Of a stretch of DNA of 64,000 nt, positions 18,120-27,603 are shown one piece after another. The DNA is from Anaerolinea sp. (GTDB lineage Bacteria; Chloroflexota; Anaerolineae; Anaerolineales; Anaerolineaceae). Position numbers and translations under genes: made by a program. The notes under the pieces are model-generated. The model saw only the letters and a list, made by a program, of their open reading frames with translations, was not told where the DNA came from and did no database searches. Positions within the stretch are counted from its first letter, which is position 1. Every line of letters starts with the position of its first letter. Location of the stretch: assembly GCA_020725865.1 (NCBI GenBank), contig DYEC01000024.1, positions 1-64,000 of the forward strand. The letters run 5' to 3'.

Positions 18120-19001
18120 ATGGCAAGTGTAATTTCAATGAAAGCTTTGCTGGAAAGCGGCGTCCACTTTGGTCACCGCACCAATAAGTGGCATCCGGCG
18201 ATGAAGCCCTATATTTTCACCGAACGCAATGGAATTCACATCATTGACCTGCAGCAAACGGTGAAAGCAATCAACACGGCTTACAATCTGGTGCGCGATA
18301 CGGTGATGAACGGCGGGACGGTGCTGTTCGTCGGCACCAAACGGCAGGCGCAGGAAACGGTCAAAGAAGAGGCTATTCGTTGCGGTATGCCGTATGTCAC
18401 TGAACGCTGGCTGGGTGGCACACTCACCAACTGGCCTACCATTTACCAGCGAATTCTAGAGCTGGATCGTCTGGAACGTATGCGTGACAATGGCGAACTC
18501 AGCCGCTTGACCAAAAAAGAAGGGCTGATGATCGAACGCGAGATCAATCGGCTTCAAATTCGCCTAAGCGGTGTACGGCACATGAAACGTCTGCCCGATT
18601 TACTGTTTGTTGTGGATGTCAGCCGCGAAGATACTGCTGTCCACGAGGCGAATCTAAAAAACATCCCTGTAATTGCACTGGTGGATACAAACTGCGATCC
18701 GCGCGGGGTGGATTACGTCATCCCTTCCAATGATGATGCCATTCGTGCAATCAAACTGCTGGTGGGTAAGATTGCCGATGCAGTGATTGAAGGTCGCAGT
18801 CTGCGCAAGGAAGAAGAACTCGAATTAGAAGAGGGTTTCGAGATACAACCTGTAGAACGCCGTCGCCGGATCTCCGAAGAGATTGAAGTGACTGATGAAG
18901 ATCTGCTTGGCGAAGCTACACTGGCAAAACTGGGCGGCAGACAGCCGGTGGAAGATGAAATTGAAGATTTAACTGACGTTGAACTGAGCGAAGATGAGTA
19001 A
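18120..19001 (+). CDS. rpsB: Small-subunit ribosomal protein S2
   Basis: A 293-residue S2 protein of the 30S subunit. The N-terminus [20 protein letters not shown] and the FVGTKRQAQ and LVDTNCDP segments are diagnostic. It exceeds the common length of about 230-260 by a glutamate-rich C-terminal tail of about 50 residues, likely disordered. The start is preceded by AAAGGAG. It leads the rpsB-tsf unit. Confidence 0.98.
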   Translation: MASVISMKALLESGVHFGHRTNKWHPAMKPYIFTERNGIHIIDLQQTVKAINTAYNLVRDTVMNGGTVLFVGTKRQAQETVKEEAIRCGMPYVTERWLGGTLTNWPTIYQRILELDRLERMRDNGELSRLTKKEGLMIEREINRLQIRLSGVRHMKRLPDLLFVVDVSREDTAVHEANLKNIPVIALVDTNCDPRGVDYVIPSNDDAIRAIKLLVGKIADAVIEGRSLRKEEELELEEGFEIQPVERRRRISEEIEVTDEDLLGEATLAKLGGRQPVEDEIEDLTDVELSEDE

Positions 19002-19033
19002 GTCGTTTGTCAAAGTGAGAGGAAATAGGACCT

Positions 19034-19642
19034 ATGCAAATCACCACTGATATGATTAAACAACTGCGTGAAAGCACCGGCGCTGGCGTCCTGGATTGTC
19101 GAAAGGCGTTAGAGCAATCCGATGGCGACATGGAAAAAGCCATGGTGTTCCTGCGCGAGAAAGGTCTGGCAATGGCAGCCAAACGTGCTGACCGTCAGGC
19201 TTCGGAAGGCGTGGTCGAACTATACTCACACGGTAATGGACGCGTGGGCGTTATGGTAGAAGTGAACTGCGAGACCGATTTTGTTGGGCGGGCTGAGGCT
19301 TTCCGCACCTTTGCGCATGAGATTGCCCTGCAAATTGCCGCATCTTCCCCGCTTTATATCCGTGAGGAAGATATTCCCGCTGAAGTTCTGGAAGAAAAGG
19401 GCAGAATCGCTGCCGAGCAGGCGCGCTCTGAAGGAAAACCGGACCACATCATTCCACGCATTGTAGAAGGTGTACTCAAAAAGTTTAAAGAGGAGACCGT
19501 TCTTCTTCAGCAACCTTATATTCGTGATGAATCCATTACTGTACAGCAACTCCTCAATCAAACGATTGCCAGCTTGGGTGAGAATATTGTTATCCGGCGC
19601 TTTGCGCGTTTTGCGCTGGGTGAAAGCCAGGAGCAGGAATAA
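19034..19642 (+). CDS. tsf: Translation elongation factor Ts
   Basis: A 202-residue EF-Ts, the nucleotide exchange factor for EF-Tu. The N-terminal UBA-like domain has LRESTGAGVLDCRKAL, and the core carries the TDFV motif that contacts EF-Tu. The short length matches the single-core-domain form found in many bacteria, against about 283 in E. coli. It follows rpsB by 32 nt and is closed by a terminator hairpin. Confidence 0.97.
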   Translation: MQITTDMIKQLRESTGAGVLDCRKALEQSDGDMEKAMVFLREKGLAMAAKRADRQASEGVVELYSHGNGRVGVMVEVNCETDFVGRAEAFRTFAHEIALQIAASSPLYIREEDIPAEVLEEKGRIAAEQARSEGKPDHIIPRIVEGVLKKFKEETVLLQQPYIRDESITVQQLLNQTIASLGENIVIRRFARFALGESQEQE

Positions 19643-20407
<765 letters not shown>

Positions 20408-20530
20408 TTAACAGTGCAGGGCTTTCTCTATTAGCTCGCGACTTTTTCCCTGCAATTACGTAAATCTAACGGGAAGCTCGGGTGAGCTTCGTATTGTCCT
20501 TTGGGAATGGATTGTTGGAAAGGAGAGAGT

Positions 20531-21175
20531 ATGTTTCGACGATCTAGCTGGCGTTTGATTCTGGGCGGTGTTCTGCTGGTGCTTGGCTCCATTGGTTTGC
20601 TTCAGGCCTTAAATGTTTTACCCGCTCATGGCGGTTTCTACGCCATCCTGTTTGGTACTTTGTTCGCCGTTGCCGGTCTTGCCTTTCTCTCCATCTTGTT
20701 TGGTGATCGAAGTAAATGGTGGGCTGCCATCCCCGGCATCATTCTGGTTGGATTGAGCGGTATGCTCTGGATGGGGTATCTTGCACCGGGTCTCTCTGCC
20801 CGATACGGTGGTGCGTTCTTTCTGGCCTGTATCGGACTGAGCTTTGTGGTGGTTTATTTTCTGGATCGTAGTAATTGGTGGGCGATTATCCCGGCGGGTG
20901 TGATGTTCACGCTGGTTGCCATCACTGCGCTTGAAAACATCAGCGGGTTGGAAAGCGGCGGGTTGATCTTCTTTGGTCTGGCATTGACCTTTGCCTTGCT
21001 GGGGATCGTCCCGGTGGAAGGTGGTCGGATGCGCTGGCCCTGGTACCCAGCGCTCATTTTGCTGGTTATGGGGATCATCATCTCGTTTTCGATTGGAAGC
21101 ATTCTCAACTATGTCTGGCCTCTGATCCTGATTCTGATCGGGTTGATGATGGTGTTCCGCACTTTGCGGAGTTGA
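20531..21175 (+). CDS. Multi-spanning membrane protein, LiaI/LiaF-like helices
   Basis: A 214-residue protein with about six hydrophobic segments and very short loops. The final segment, YVWPLILILIGLMMVFRTLRS-type, is the WP-L-I-G helix motif shared with the next two genes and with LiaF/DUF5668-like proteins. AAGGAG places the start at 20531. It forms a compact unit with the PspC-domain gene (17 nt downstream) and the LiaF-like gene. A role in envelope-stress sensing is inferred from the neighbours only. Confidence 0.7.
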   Translation: MFRRSSWRLILGGVLLVLGSIGLLQALNVLPAHGGFYAILFGTLFAVAGLAFLSILFGDRSKWWAAIPGIILVGLSGMLWMGYLAPGLSARYGGAFFLACIGLSFVVVYFLDRSNWWAIIPAGVMFTLVAITALENISGLESGGLIFFGLALTFALLGIVPVEGGRMRWPWYPALILLVMGIIISFSIGSILNYVWPLILILIGLMMVFRTLRS

Positions 21176-21192
21176 AAAATGGGAGGGAGCAA

Positions 21193-21627
21193 ATGACGGG
21201 CAAATTGTATCGCAGTCAGGAAAACAAGATTTTGGGCGGTGTTTGCGGGGGGCTGGGCGAATATCTTGGAATTGACCCAACGCTGGTGCGCGTCTTCTTT
21301 GTTATCTTTGCGCTTGCTTCTGGTTCCGGCGTGTTGATCTATTTGTTGCTGTGGATCATCATACCTGGCGCGGGAGAAACTGCAGGTAATGAGGAATTCT
21401 CTGCTCGCACTCGTCAAATGGGGCAGGAACTGGGCGAAGCCTTGCGGAATCCCAACCCAAGCGCCTTGCGCTGGATTGGGGCAGGGTTGATCGCAGCCGG
21501 GTTAATTTTTCTTTTGCAGAATCTTAACCTTCCCTGGTTGCGCTGGTTGAATCAGGATATTCTCTGGCCCATTTTGTTGGTTTTGGGTGGAATTGCCCTG
21601 TTGGTGCGAGCAGTGAAAGGAGAGTAA
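21193..21627 (+). CDS. PspC-domain membrane protein
   Basis: A 144-residue protein. The PspC domain covers about residues 4-62: KLYRSQENKILGGVCGGLGEY, a predicted helix and a membrane segment ending LLLWIIIPG. A second hydrophobic part ends with DILWPILLVLGGIALLVRA, the same WP-helix module as its neighbours. PspC-domain proteins act in envelope-stress responses in other bacteria. GGGAGGGA lies just before the ATG at 21193. Confidence 0.85.
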   Translation: MTGKLYRSQENKILGGVCGGLGEYLGIDPTLVRVFFVIFALASGSGVLIYLLLWIIIPGAGETAGNEEFSARTRQMGQELGEALRNPNPSALRWIGAGLIAAGLIFLLQNLNLPWLRWLNQDILWPILLVLGGIALLVRAVKGE

Positions 21628-21630
21628 GTC

Positions 21631-22695
21631 ATGGAAACGAAACCTCGCCATCGGAAGAGCTTGTTCTGGCCCCTGTTGTTAATTGCTTTGGGTGTCGCGT
21701 TGTTTGTCAATAACACCCATCTGGCAGGGGATACTTTCTGGGAGACCTTGCTGAGACTCTGGCCTCTGCTTTTGATCGTTGGCGGATTAGATAGTATTTT
21801 CCGCCGCGAGGGTTTTGTGGGCCCAGTGCTGTTTATCGGGCTTGGCGTGGTCATCTTGATGGGCAATTTTGGGCGTCCTGTGGTTGAAAACTGGGGTGCA
21901 TTGTTGCGGCTCTGGCCTGTGCTGTTGATTGCTTGGGGATTGGATCTGTTGGTTGGACAGCGGTCATTTTGGTCGCTCATTGCTGGACTTGGGCTGGGTG
22001 TGGCGCTGCTGGCTGGTGTTCTGTGGCTGACAGCCAGCAGTACCACAATTGGAGCTTCTAGTTTAAAGGGAGAAACCATTGAGCAAACACTCAATGGGGC
22101 AACCAGCGCTGAAGTCACACTCAATATTCCCACCGGACTGCTTGAAGTGCGCGATGGGGCAAATTCAGGTCAACTAGTCAGCGGAAGCGCTCGGATTGCA
22201 AAATCCGAGACCCTCGCACAGGAGTACACAGTGACGGGCAAACGCGGCAAATACTCGCTGGGCAGTCAGGGTTTTTTCTATACCACGCCGTTTTACTGGG
22301 GTGAGGTCGCTGCTGGCTGGCAGTTGCAACTCAACTCACAGCTTCCACTGGAACTGACCTCAAAGATGGCGGTCGGTGAACAGCGTTTGTGGCTTACTCG
22401 TCTAAACCTTCAAACGCTCGAGGCGCAGACGGTGATCGGGCGAACGATCGTTGCACTGCCCCAGAAAACCATTGCCCTGATCAATCTTTCGACGGTAATT
22501 GGTGAGGTAGTGGTCTATGTACCGAGCGGTGCTAACGTGCAAATTGAAACGGACACGGCTCTGACTGTTGTTCGCGTCGCACCGGGGTTTCAGCGTCAGG
22601 GCAACTTTATTTCCACCTCACCTGGAGTTAGTGCGGCCCATTATATCCGTGTGGAGAATGTAATTGGTGTGATTCGGGTCTTGCCTATGCCCTAA
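21631..22695 (+). CDS. LiaF-like membrane protein with C-terminal beta domain
   Basis: A 354-residue protein starting 3 nt after the PspC gene. About residues 10-135 hold several hydrophobic helices with repeated RLWPLLLI/RLWPVLLI motifs. The remainder is beta-rich, with LTVVRVAPG and VIGVIRVLP near the end, resembling the LiaF C-terminal (toast-rack/DUF4097-like) domain. LiaF represses the LiaRS antibiotic-stress system in Firmicutes; no LiaR/LiaS genes are visible here. A terminator follows. Confidence 0.75.
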   Translation: METKPRHRKSLFWPLLLIALGVALFVNNTHLAGDTFWETLLRLWPLLLIVGGLDSIFRREGFVGPVLFIGLGVVILMGNFGRPVVENWGALLRLWPVLLIAWGLDLLVGQRSFWSLIAGLGLGVALLAGVLWLTASSTTIGASSLKGETIEQTLNGATSAEVTLNIPTGLLEVRDGANSGQLVSGSARIAKSETLAQEYTVTGKRGKYSLGSQGFFYTTPFYWGEVAAGWQLQLNSQLPLELTSKMAVGEQRLWLTRLNLQTLEAQTVIGRTIVALPQKTIALINLSTVIGEVVVYVPSGANVQIETDTALTVVRVAPGFQRQGNFISTSPGVSAAHYIRVENVIGVIRVLPMP

Positions 22696-22713
22696 ACGGG
22701 TATTTAAACACCA

Positions 22714-22744
22714 ACAAAGCGGACGATTCACGCGTCCGCTTTGT
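22714..22744 (+). terminator. Stem-loop terminator after the LiaF-like operon
   Basis: A 12-bp perfect stem, 22714-22725 with 22733-22744, loop of 7 nt; no strong T-tract follows. Confidence 0.65.
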
Positions 22745-22764
22745 GCTTAAAAAGCGCTCCCCCC

Positions 22765-22787
22765 GCCGGTTGAGGGGGGCAACCGGC
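22765..22787. terminator. Second hairpin before the PilZ gene end
   Basis: GCCGGTTG (22765-22772) pairs with CAACCGGC (22780-22787). A C-run just upstream could instead pair with the G-run in the loop, so two folds compete. It lies between the LiaF-like and PilZ genes, which converge. Confidence 0.4.
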
Positions 22788-22856
22788 AGAGGGAACAAAG
22801 TTATAATAGCATATTTTTAAATTAATTGCAATACCCTTTGGGAAATTAAGTGCCAA

Positions 22857-23549
22857 TTAAGAAATTTCTTGACACCGCTCTCGATAAATTTTTTCATATA
22901 GTGTTTGAATTTCCTCGCTCAGTTCCATGCGCCTGTCGGCAATATAGCGCAGGATAACACTCTTTTCCGGGACATTTTCTGTGAACGCAATCGAAAAGCG
23001 AACCATATCGCCGGCAGGTGAGATGTTGCGGATTTTGCCCGGCAACGTAATCTCGCCGATCGGCAGTTCAATCGTCAAACGTATGGAATCGTTCAACTTC
23101 AATGATTCCCCTTCGGGAGAAGCGGCATAGACACCGACTCCATCAATCGAAATGTCTGCCAGTTCTTCCTTCGCTTCCAATCCTTCTCCATGGATGCGTA
23201 CAGTCAGTGGGCTGCGTGGTGCCACGCGGGTGCTCATTCGCTTCCCCAGATGAGTATCAATGTAGGTCAATTCGCGCAGTTCCACACGCCCGCTGCAAAT
23301 GTCAAAAGCCGCCACCTTGCCGCGTATGGCCTCCAGCGGCTCGTTGCTTAGTAACCATGTCATCCCATCCGGCTGCAGGCAAACCGAACCCGGCGGCTCA
23401 GCCTTGAGGATAATAGAACTTTCCCGAATATCAGCGATAAATGCTTTACAGGTGACCGGGAAACCCTTATAAAAGTTTAAGAGCGTGACTTTCTCGCCGC
23501 GGCGCATAATGTGATAAAGTTCATTAAGAATTCGTTCGTTCAGGTTCAT
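22857..23549 (-). CDS. PilZ-domain protein, likely c-di-GMP effector
   Basis: A 230-residue soluble protein with a YcgR-like arrangement: an N-terminal beta domain (about 1-95) and a PilZ domain (about 105-215). The two c-di-GMP-binding motifs are present as RxxxR (Arg108 to Arg112, RVAPR) and DxSxxG (132-137, DISIDG). Members of this group couple c-di-GMP to motility or surface behaviour. No flagellar or pilus gene is nearby, so its output is open. Confidence 0.82.
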   Translation of the reverse strand: MNLNERILNELYHIMRRGEKVTLLNFYKGFPVTCKAFIADIRESSIILKAEPPGSVCLQPDGMTWLLSNEPLEAIRGKVAAFDICSGRVELRELTYIDTHLGKRMSTRVAPRSPLTVRIHGEGLEAKEELADISIDGVGVYAASPEGESLKLNDSIRLTIELPIGEITLPGKIRNISPAGDMVRFSIAFTENVPEKSVILRYIADRRMELSEEIQTLYEKIYRERCQEIS

Positions 23550-23624
23550 CTTAACTCTGCCCGTTAACAGTTAAATCTGTCTCTGGCGTGAAAGGACTTT
23601 TTGCTATTGTAGCACAATTTACTT

Positions 23625-23963
23625 TCAATCTCTTATGACATGTGGAATATTTTGCGGAACATCCATGATAATTTCAACCAGTCCAGCATAGCAACCGTCT
23701 TCAAACCAGGGTGCCTGGTACACCAAATGATGAACCCCTTGTTTTTCGGTGATGTAAACATTGACGCGCGGTTCTTGAAGTATCTGCGCCAGACGGCTGC
23801 GCGCCGGCTCAGGGTGGCAATCCAAGACGTTGCTGCCAATTAATTGCCGTCCGCCACTGGCGGCAAAATTCTGGGCAGCTCGATCGTTCATTTCCAGAAT
23901 AATACCATCCGCATCACATATGGTGATTGCTGCGCCGAATTCTTTTGCCCACTTCGGGTTCAT
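23625..23963 (-). CDS. Single-domain PAS protein
   Basis: A 112-residue protein made of one PAS-like sensor fold: AITICDADGIILEMNDRAAQNF opens it and a beta-sheet ending GLVEIIMDVP closes it. No kinase, cyclase or DNA-binding domain is attached, so it must act on a separate partner. AGGAGGA directly before the ATG at 23963 rules out the longer reading that would overlap the divergent gene. Confidence 0.75.
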   Translation of the reverse strand: MNPKWAKEFGAAITICDADGIILEMNDRAAQNFAASGGRQLIGSNVLDCHPEPARSRLAQILQEPRVNVYITEKQGVHHLVYQAPWFEDGCYAGLVEIIMDVPQNIPHVIRD

Positions 23964-24067
23964 GCTTCCTCCTGAACATGTTTTCTGTGTAAATTTACCC
24001 ACTTTTTTCATACATGGTATGATTATCCCATAAGATTTGCTTGGAAGGTCATGAGGAATTTTTAGCC

Positions 24068-24370
24068 ATGGGTCTAACTTACGAGATTGAAGAGACAAGT
24101 GAAAAGATCGTCATCCGCTACTCCCGGTTGCTGTCTGTCTATGCAATTGCGCTGCTTATCCTGATTGGATTATATTATTTAACCCGAAGTGATCTGATAA
24201 TTGGCATTGGGTTGGTACTCTTTGCGGGAATTCTGGCATTTGACCAGCGTAAAATTCAAAAGCTGATCGGCCGTGCACAGGATAGCGATGCGTTGAGTGT
24301 ATCGGGTAGCCGCATGTCCTGGCGCAATCCGCTGACGCTCATGATTGACCGGACACGGCTCAAAGAATAG
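24068..24370 (+). CDS. Small membrane protein of unknown function
   Basis: A 100-residue protein with two adjacent hydrophobic segments (about residues 23-40 and 44-60) and a charged C-terminal half containing SGSRMSWRNPLTLMIDRTRL. I do not recognise the family. ATG 24068 is preceded by GAGG about 12 nt upstream. It overlaps the 3' end of the convergent DNA glycosylase gene by 11 nt and is divergent from the PAS gene. Confidence 0.55.
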   Translation: MGLTYEIEETSEKIVIRYSRLLSVYAIALLILIGLYYLTRSDLIIGIGLVLFAGILAFDQRKIQKLIGRAQDSDALSVSGSRMSWRNPLTLMIDRTRLKE

Positions 24371-25019
24371 CTCCATCCCGTTTGAATAACCCGCGTTTCG
24401 TCAGATATTGGCTCCACAGCATGCGGGCAGCTACCGCTCGCCAGGGTCGCCACAAAGCAGCGATTTCCTCACCTCGTTGCGGCGAAGGGATTGCCGGTAA
24501 ATGTTTAACATCACGTAATGCAGTCAACAAAGCCAGATCATCTCGCGGCCAGCTATCCGGTCGTAGCAGCACTTCCAGCAGGTAAATTTCTGCACTCCAC
24601 GGTCCGATGCCTTTTAACTTCATCAATTCTGCTTTCGCGGCTTCATCCGGCAAAGCTGGCAATTGATCCAGGTTGATTTTGCCCTCGAGCAGAGCCTGTG
24701 CCAGATTGCGGGAATAAGCGATTTTCTGTCGGCTGAAACCAATCGCTTTCAGTTCGTTGCCGCTCAAGGTCAGGAATCTCTCAGGCGTTGGATTCTCTCC
24801 CAGGACGGCTTTCAGACGGTGAAAGGCAGCTTTTGCAGAAGCAAGCGAAACCTGTTGTTCCAGGATAATGTGAAGCAGTGTGGCAAATCCTGCCGGGCGT
24901 GCCCACAATGGTGGCGCGCCAATGCGGCGAAAGATGACTGCCAGGTCGTCATCACGCTGAGCCAGTTCGTAAGCGGCGATTTCCAGCAATTCTTGAGTTA
25001 GTTTCTGAGGGAGTGTCAC
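24360..25019 (-). CDS. DNA-3-methyladenine glycosylase II family (HhH-GPD)
   Basis: A 219-residue base-excision repair enzyme of the AlkA type, removing alkylated purines. The helix-hairpin-helix is LKGIGPWSAEIYLL and the GPD catalytic aspartate is in WPRDDLAL. LLHIILEQQVSLASA is the usual substrate-pocket helix. It lacks the iron-sulfur cysteines of EndoIII/MutY and the N-terminal TBP-like domain of full-length AlkA. It ends on the small membrane gene's stop region. Confidence 0.88.
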   Translation of the reverse strand: MTLPQKLTQELLEIAAYELAQRDDDLAVIFRRIGAPPLWARPAGFATLLHIILEQQVSLASAKAAFHRLKAVLGENPTPERFLTLSGNELKAIGFSRQKIAYSRNLAQALLEGKINLDQLPALPDEAAKAELMKLKGIGPWSAEIYLLEVLLRPDSWPRDDLALLTALRDVKHLPAIPSPQRGEEIAALWRPWRAVAARMLWSQYLTKRGLFKRDGAIL

Positions 25020-25053
25020 AGGACGTTTAAGTGGGGTTGGATCTATGTTTTAT

Positions 25054-25455
25054 TCAGGTCGCAGCATGTGACACCAGTTTCTGGCAAAGCCTTTTGATAA
25101 CAATGCTTTGGGGCTCCACTGCCAGATTGATGGTCTGACAATAAGGGTGATCCTGAGAGATTTTTTTTAAAATTTCGACCAGGGTTGTCTGTCCGTAGCC
25201 ATGTTCCTGATAACGTTCTTTAATCAAATAACCGCCCAGCAAGAACTTCGCGCCATCCTCGGAGGCCGTCAGACAGTACAGACCAACCAATTGATTCTCG
25301 ATAAAGATGCCAAATGGTTGGGCGTGGGCATCCCAAGCAGGGGCATAGGCTGCATTAGGATCTGCCATCAATGGAGCAGGATCGCGCTCAAAACTGACCC
25401 CAAGCAAGGCTTCAATCCGTTCGCGATCCACACGCACCAGCGAGATTTTCGGCAT
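25054..25455 (-). CDS. GNAT-family N-acetyltransferase
   Basis: A 133-residue protein with the GNAT acetyl-CoA loop as ERYQEHGYGQTTLVEIL (Q/RxxGxG-like) after a beta strand GAKFLLGGYLI. Target unknown. The last segment ends KRLCQKLVSHAAT, where GNAT proteins usually continue as KLGF plus a final strand. Another frame carries GVTCCDLNKT before a stop, so a single-base frameshift near 25080 or a naturally short tail are both possible. Confidence 0.75.
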   Translation of the reverse strand: MPKISLVRVDRERIEALLGVSFERDPAPLMADPNAAYAPAWDAHAQPFGIFIENQLVGLYCLTASEDGAKFLLGGYLIKERYQEHGYGQTTLVEILKKISQDHPYCQTINLAVEPQSIVIKRLCQKLVSHAAT

Positions 25456-25509
25456 AAGTATATTATAAGCTTGAAACGAGGGCGGTCATGACCGAGGCAG
25501 AGGACATTT

Positions 25510-26169
25510 TCAGTGACTTTGCCCGGGTTTATATAAACCATCAGGGTTGGAACCCAACATGCCAGCTTCATAAGAAAGCTTATCTACCGGTGAGAGATTG
25601 GCGATCATTGCAGGGGTCAGCACGGGAAAACGCCGCAGGTGATAAAGGCGTTCTTCAATGATGGTCAGGTGTTTATCGCTGCCCATCCAGTTCAGATGGT
25701 CATATACAGATAGATTTAGCGGCACAGTATAGGCACGCAGTGTTTTCTGTCCGTTGACGTTGAAAAAGTCTTCAAAGTAAGAAAGCACCAGTTCGCGCAG
25801 CGTGCGGAAAATCGGTTCGCGATAGCGCAGCCCGGAAAAGTTGGATTTGGCAACTGCTCCCCAATGTCCATCCTTGCGGTAAATTGCCAGCACATGGTCA
25901 TCATCCGTTCCGGGTTCAGGTAGCAAATCAATAATCAGCGGCGGATAGCCCAATCGGCGCAGCATTGCGGCGGCAAACAGTCCCCCATCCAGACAGTGTG
26001 CCTGACGATCACGTAGAACTGAAAGCGGGCAGCGATTGCGATCTTCGGGGCTGTAGGGCGTTTGATCCAGAAATGCCTGAATTTTTGCCGGGGTATCCAG
26101 ATCAGTTACCACAAGGCGTTGTTGTTCATCCAGCAAATCATCTAAACAGCTAAATCTTTTCTTTGCCAC
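25510..26169 (-). CDS. Transglutaminase-like (papain-fold) protein
   Basis: A 219-residue soluble protein. The likely catalytic cysteine is Cys59 in AHCLDGGLFAAAMLRRLGYPP, followed by an HVLAIYRKDGHWGAVAKSN segment supplying His92 and a polar third residue (Asn110). This matches the Cys-His-Asp/Asn order of transglutaminase-like domains. Substrate and reaction are unknown; many such proteins act as peptidases or amidases. It is divergent from the tandem membrane genes. Confidence 0.65.
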   Translation of the reverse strand: MAKKRFSCLDDLLDEQQRLVVTDLDTPAKIQAFLDQTPYSPEDRNRCPLSVLRDRQAHCLDGGLFAAAMLRRLGYPPLIIDLLPEPGTDDDHVLAIYRKDGHWGAVAKSNFSGLRYREPIFRTLRELVLSYFEDFFNVNGQKTLRAYTVPLNLSVYDHLNWMGSDKHLTIIEERLYHLRRFPVLTPAMIANLSPVDKLSYEAGMLGSNPDGLYKPGQSH

Positions 26170-26279
26170 AAGTTTTTCCTGTTTGAGTAAAATTGAACGC
26201 CGAAAACAACCCTGGCGCTGAAGGTGTGTTTAAACTTTACCATAAAACTACATTTCCTGATAAAAGTGCAGTCAAGAAT

Positions 26280-26308
26280 TTGCTCTTTATCCGTCCCTGT
26301 CATATAAT
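26280..26308 (+). promoter_or_regulatory. Promoter of the tandem membrane-protein genes, nearly leaderless
   Basis: TTGCTC (26280-26285), 17-nt spacer, TATAAT (26303-26308). Transcription would start about 5 nt before the ATG at 26320, where no ribosome binding site exists. Confidence 0.6.
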
Positions 26309-26319
26309 CAAAACCAACT

Positions 26320-26703
26320 ATGAAGAGAAGACGCGCATCTTCCCGCTCTAAACGCTTTCTCTGGTTTACAATTGCCATTCTGCTGGGTGCGGTGCTTGGA
26401 ATGTTGTATGGCTGGCTGGTCAACCCGGTGCGTTATGTGGATACTGCGCCGGACATGTTGCGCGCCGATTACAAAGCTGATTATGTACTGATGGTTGCTG
26501 AAGTGTACGCAAAAGACGGTGATCTGGCAATGGCGCAGTTTCGCCTGGCACGCTTGGGGGCGGAGTCTCCACTGCGGATTACCCAGTCTGCTATTTTGAC
26601 TGCCAAAGAATTGGGTTATAGCCAGCAGGACTTGCAGAAAATGGTACAGCTTTCTGAGGCATTGCAGGCAACTTTACCTCAATCCACACAGATAACGCCA
26701 TGA
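26320..26703 (+). CDS. Single-span membrane protein, first of two tandem paralogues
   Basis: A 127-residue protein with a basic N-terminus, one membrane segment (about 13-33) and an extracytoplasmic helical domain. The segment after the membrane, NPVRYVDTAPDMLRADYKAD, closely parallels the next gene's DPVQFVNTSPDSLRPEFKAD. Both continue with an acidic-hydrophobic helix pair ending in R/A-LxRLG. I do not recognise the family. The gene overlaps its paralogue by ATGA (26700-26703), so they are coupled and probably interact. Confidence 0.7.
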   Translation: MKRRRASSRSKRFLWFTIAILLGAVLGMLYGWLVNPVRYVDTAPDMLRADYKADYVLMVAEVYAKDGDLAMAQFRLARLGAESPLRITQSAILTAKELGYSQQDLQKMVQLSEALQATLPQSTQITP

Positions 26704-27593
26704 CAGAACGACGCGGACCATGGTATCTCTTAACCGGCTTGATCATCGGTCTGATAAGCGGACTGATCTATGCCTGGTTGCTGGATCCCGTCCAGTTTGT
26801 CAATACCTCACCTGATTCGCTGCGCCCGGAATTCAAGGCGGATCATCGTGTTTTAATTGCCCTGGCGTATGAAGCGGACGGCAATATTGTTCGCGCTGGT
26901 CAGCGTTTGGCTTTGTTAGGGGATCAAGACCCGCTTGTGGCACTGATCGCTCAGGCGGAGCAGATGCAAAAACAAAAAGGGTATGAACGCGAGAGTGCTG
27001 CACTTGCCAGACTGGCTGCAGACTTGCAGGCTTATCAGTTGTCTGTTCCGACGGCTGTTTCCGCGGCAGAGACCCCACTCGAACAGAATACTCAGGCGGT
27101 AGTGATGCTCAATCCAACTGCCACGCTGGCGCAGGAACAGATGATCAGCACGCCGACTCCCACCCCTCCCCAGCCGCGCCCAACTTTTACCCTGCGTCCA
27201 ACCTTTACCCCACGTCCGATTTTGAGTGCGCCATTTATTCTGCGGGATCGGCAATTGATTTGTGATTCCAATGTACCACAGGGTCTCCTTCAGGTTCTGG
27301 TGTTTGATGGCAACGGTCAGCCTGTTTCTGGCATTAAGATCAGCATCACTTTCGAACAGGGTGAAGAGCACTTCTATACCGGATTATATCCAGAGATCAG
27401 TTCCGGATATGCTGATTATGTCATGCAGCCGGGGACAGTTTATAGTCTGCGAGTCGGCGAGGGCGGCGAAACAGTCAATGATTTAACGCCACAAAAATGT
27501 CCTCTTCCCACAGCCGAAGAAATGGCAAAAACGACAGCCACCCCTTCTGCAGATCGCTGGGGTGGCTGGAAACTGGTGTTTACACAAAAATAA
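26700..27593 (+). CDS. Single-span membrane protein with extra beta domain, second tandem paralogue
   Basis: A 297-residue protein whose first about 110 residues repeat the plan of the upstream gene: membrane segment, then DPVQFVNTSPDSLRPEFKAD and a helical domain. It adds a T/P-rich linker with TPTPTPPQPRPTFTLRPTF and a C-terminal beta-rich domain (about 205-270) with VFDGNGQPVSGIKISITF, like a carboxypeptidase-regulatory or Ig-like fold. The two cysteines (LICDSN and PQKCP) may form a disulfide. Function unknown; it converges on the LCP gene, suggesting an envelope role. Confidence 0.7.
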   Translation: MTERRGPWYLLTGLIIGLISGLIYAWLLDPVQFVNTSPDSLRPEFKADHRVLIALAYEADGNIVRAGQRLALLGDQDPLVALIAQAEQMQKQKGYERESAALARLAADLQAYQLSVPTAVSAAETPLEQNTQAVVMLNPTATLAQEQMISTPTPTPPQPRPTFTLRPTFTPRPILSAPFILRDRQLICDSNVPQGLLQVLVFDGNGQPVSGIKISITFEQGEEHFYTGLYPEISSGYADYVMQPGTVYSLRVGEGGETVNDLTPQKCPLPTAEEMAKTTATPSADRWGGWKLVFTQK

Positions 27594-27603
27594 GAGAGTT
27601 CTA

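Noticed and set aside
20473-20490. Hairpin GAAGCTC-GGGT-GAGCTTC after pyrH
   Set aside because: Only 7 bp and no T-tract; not strong enough to call a terminator.
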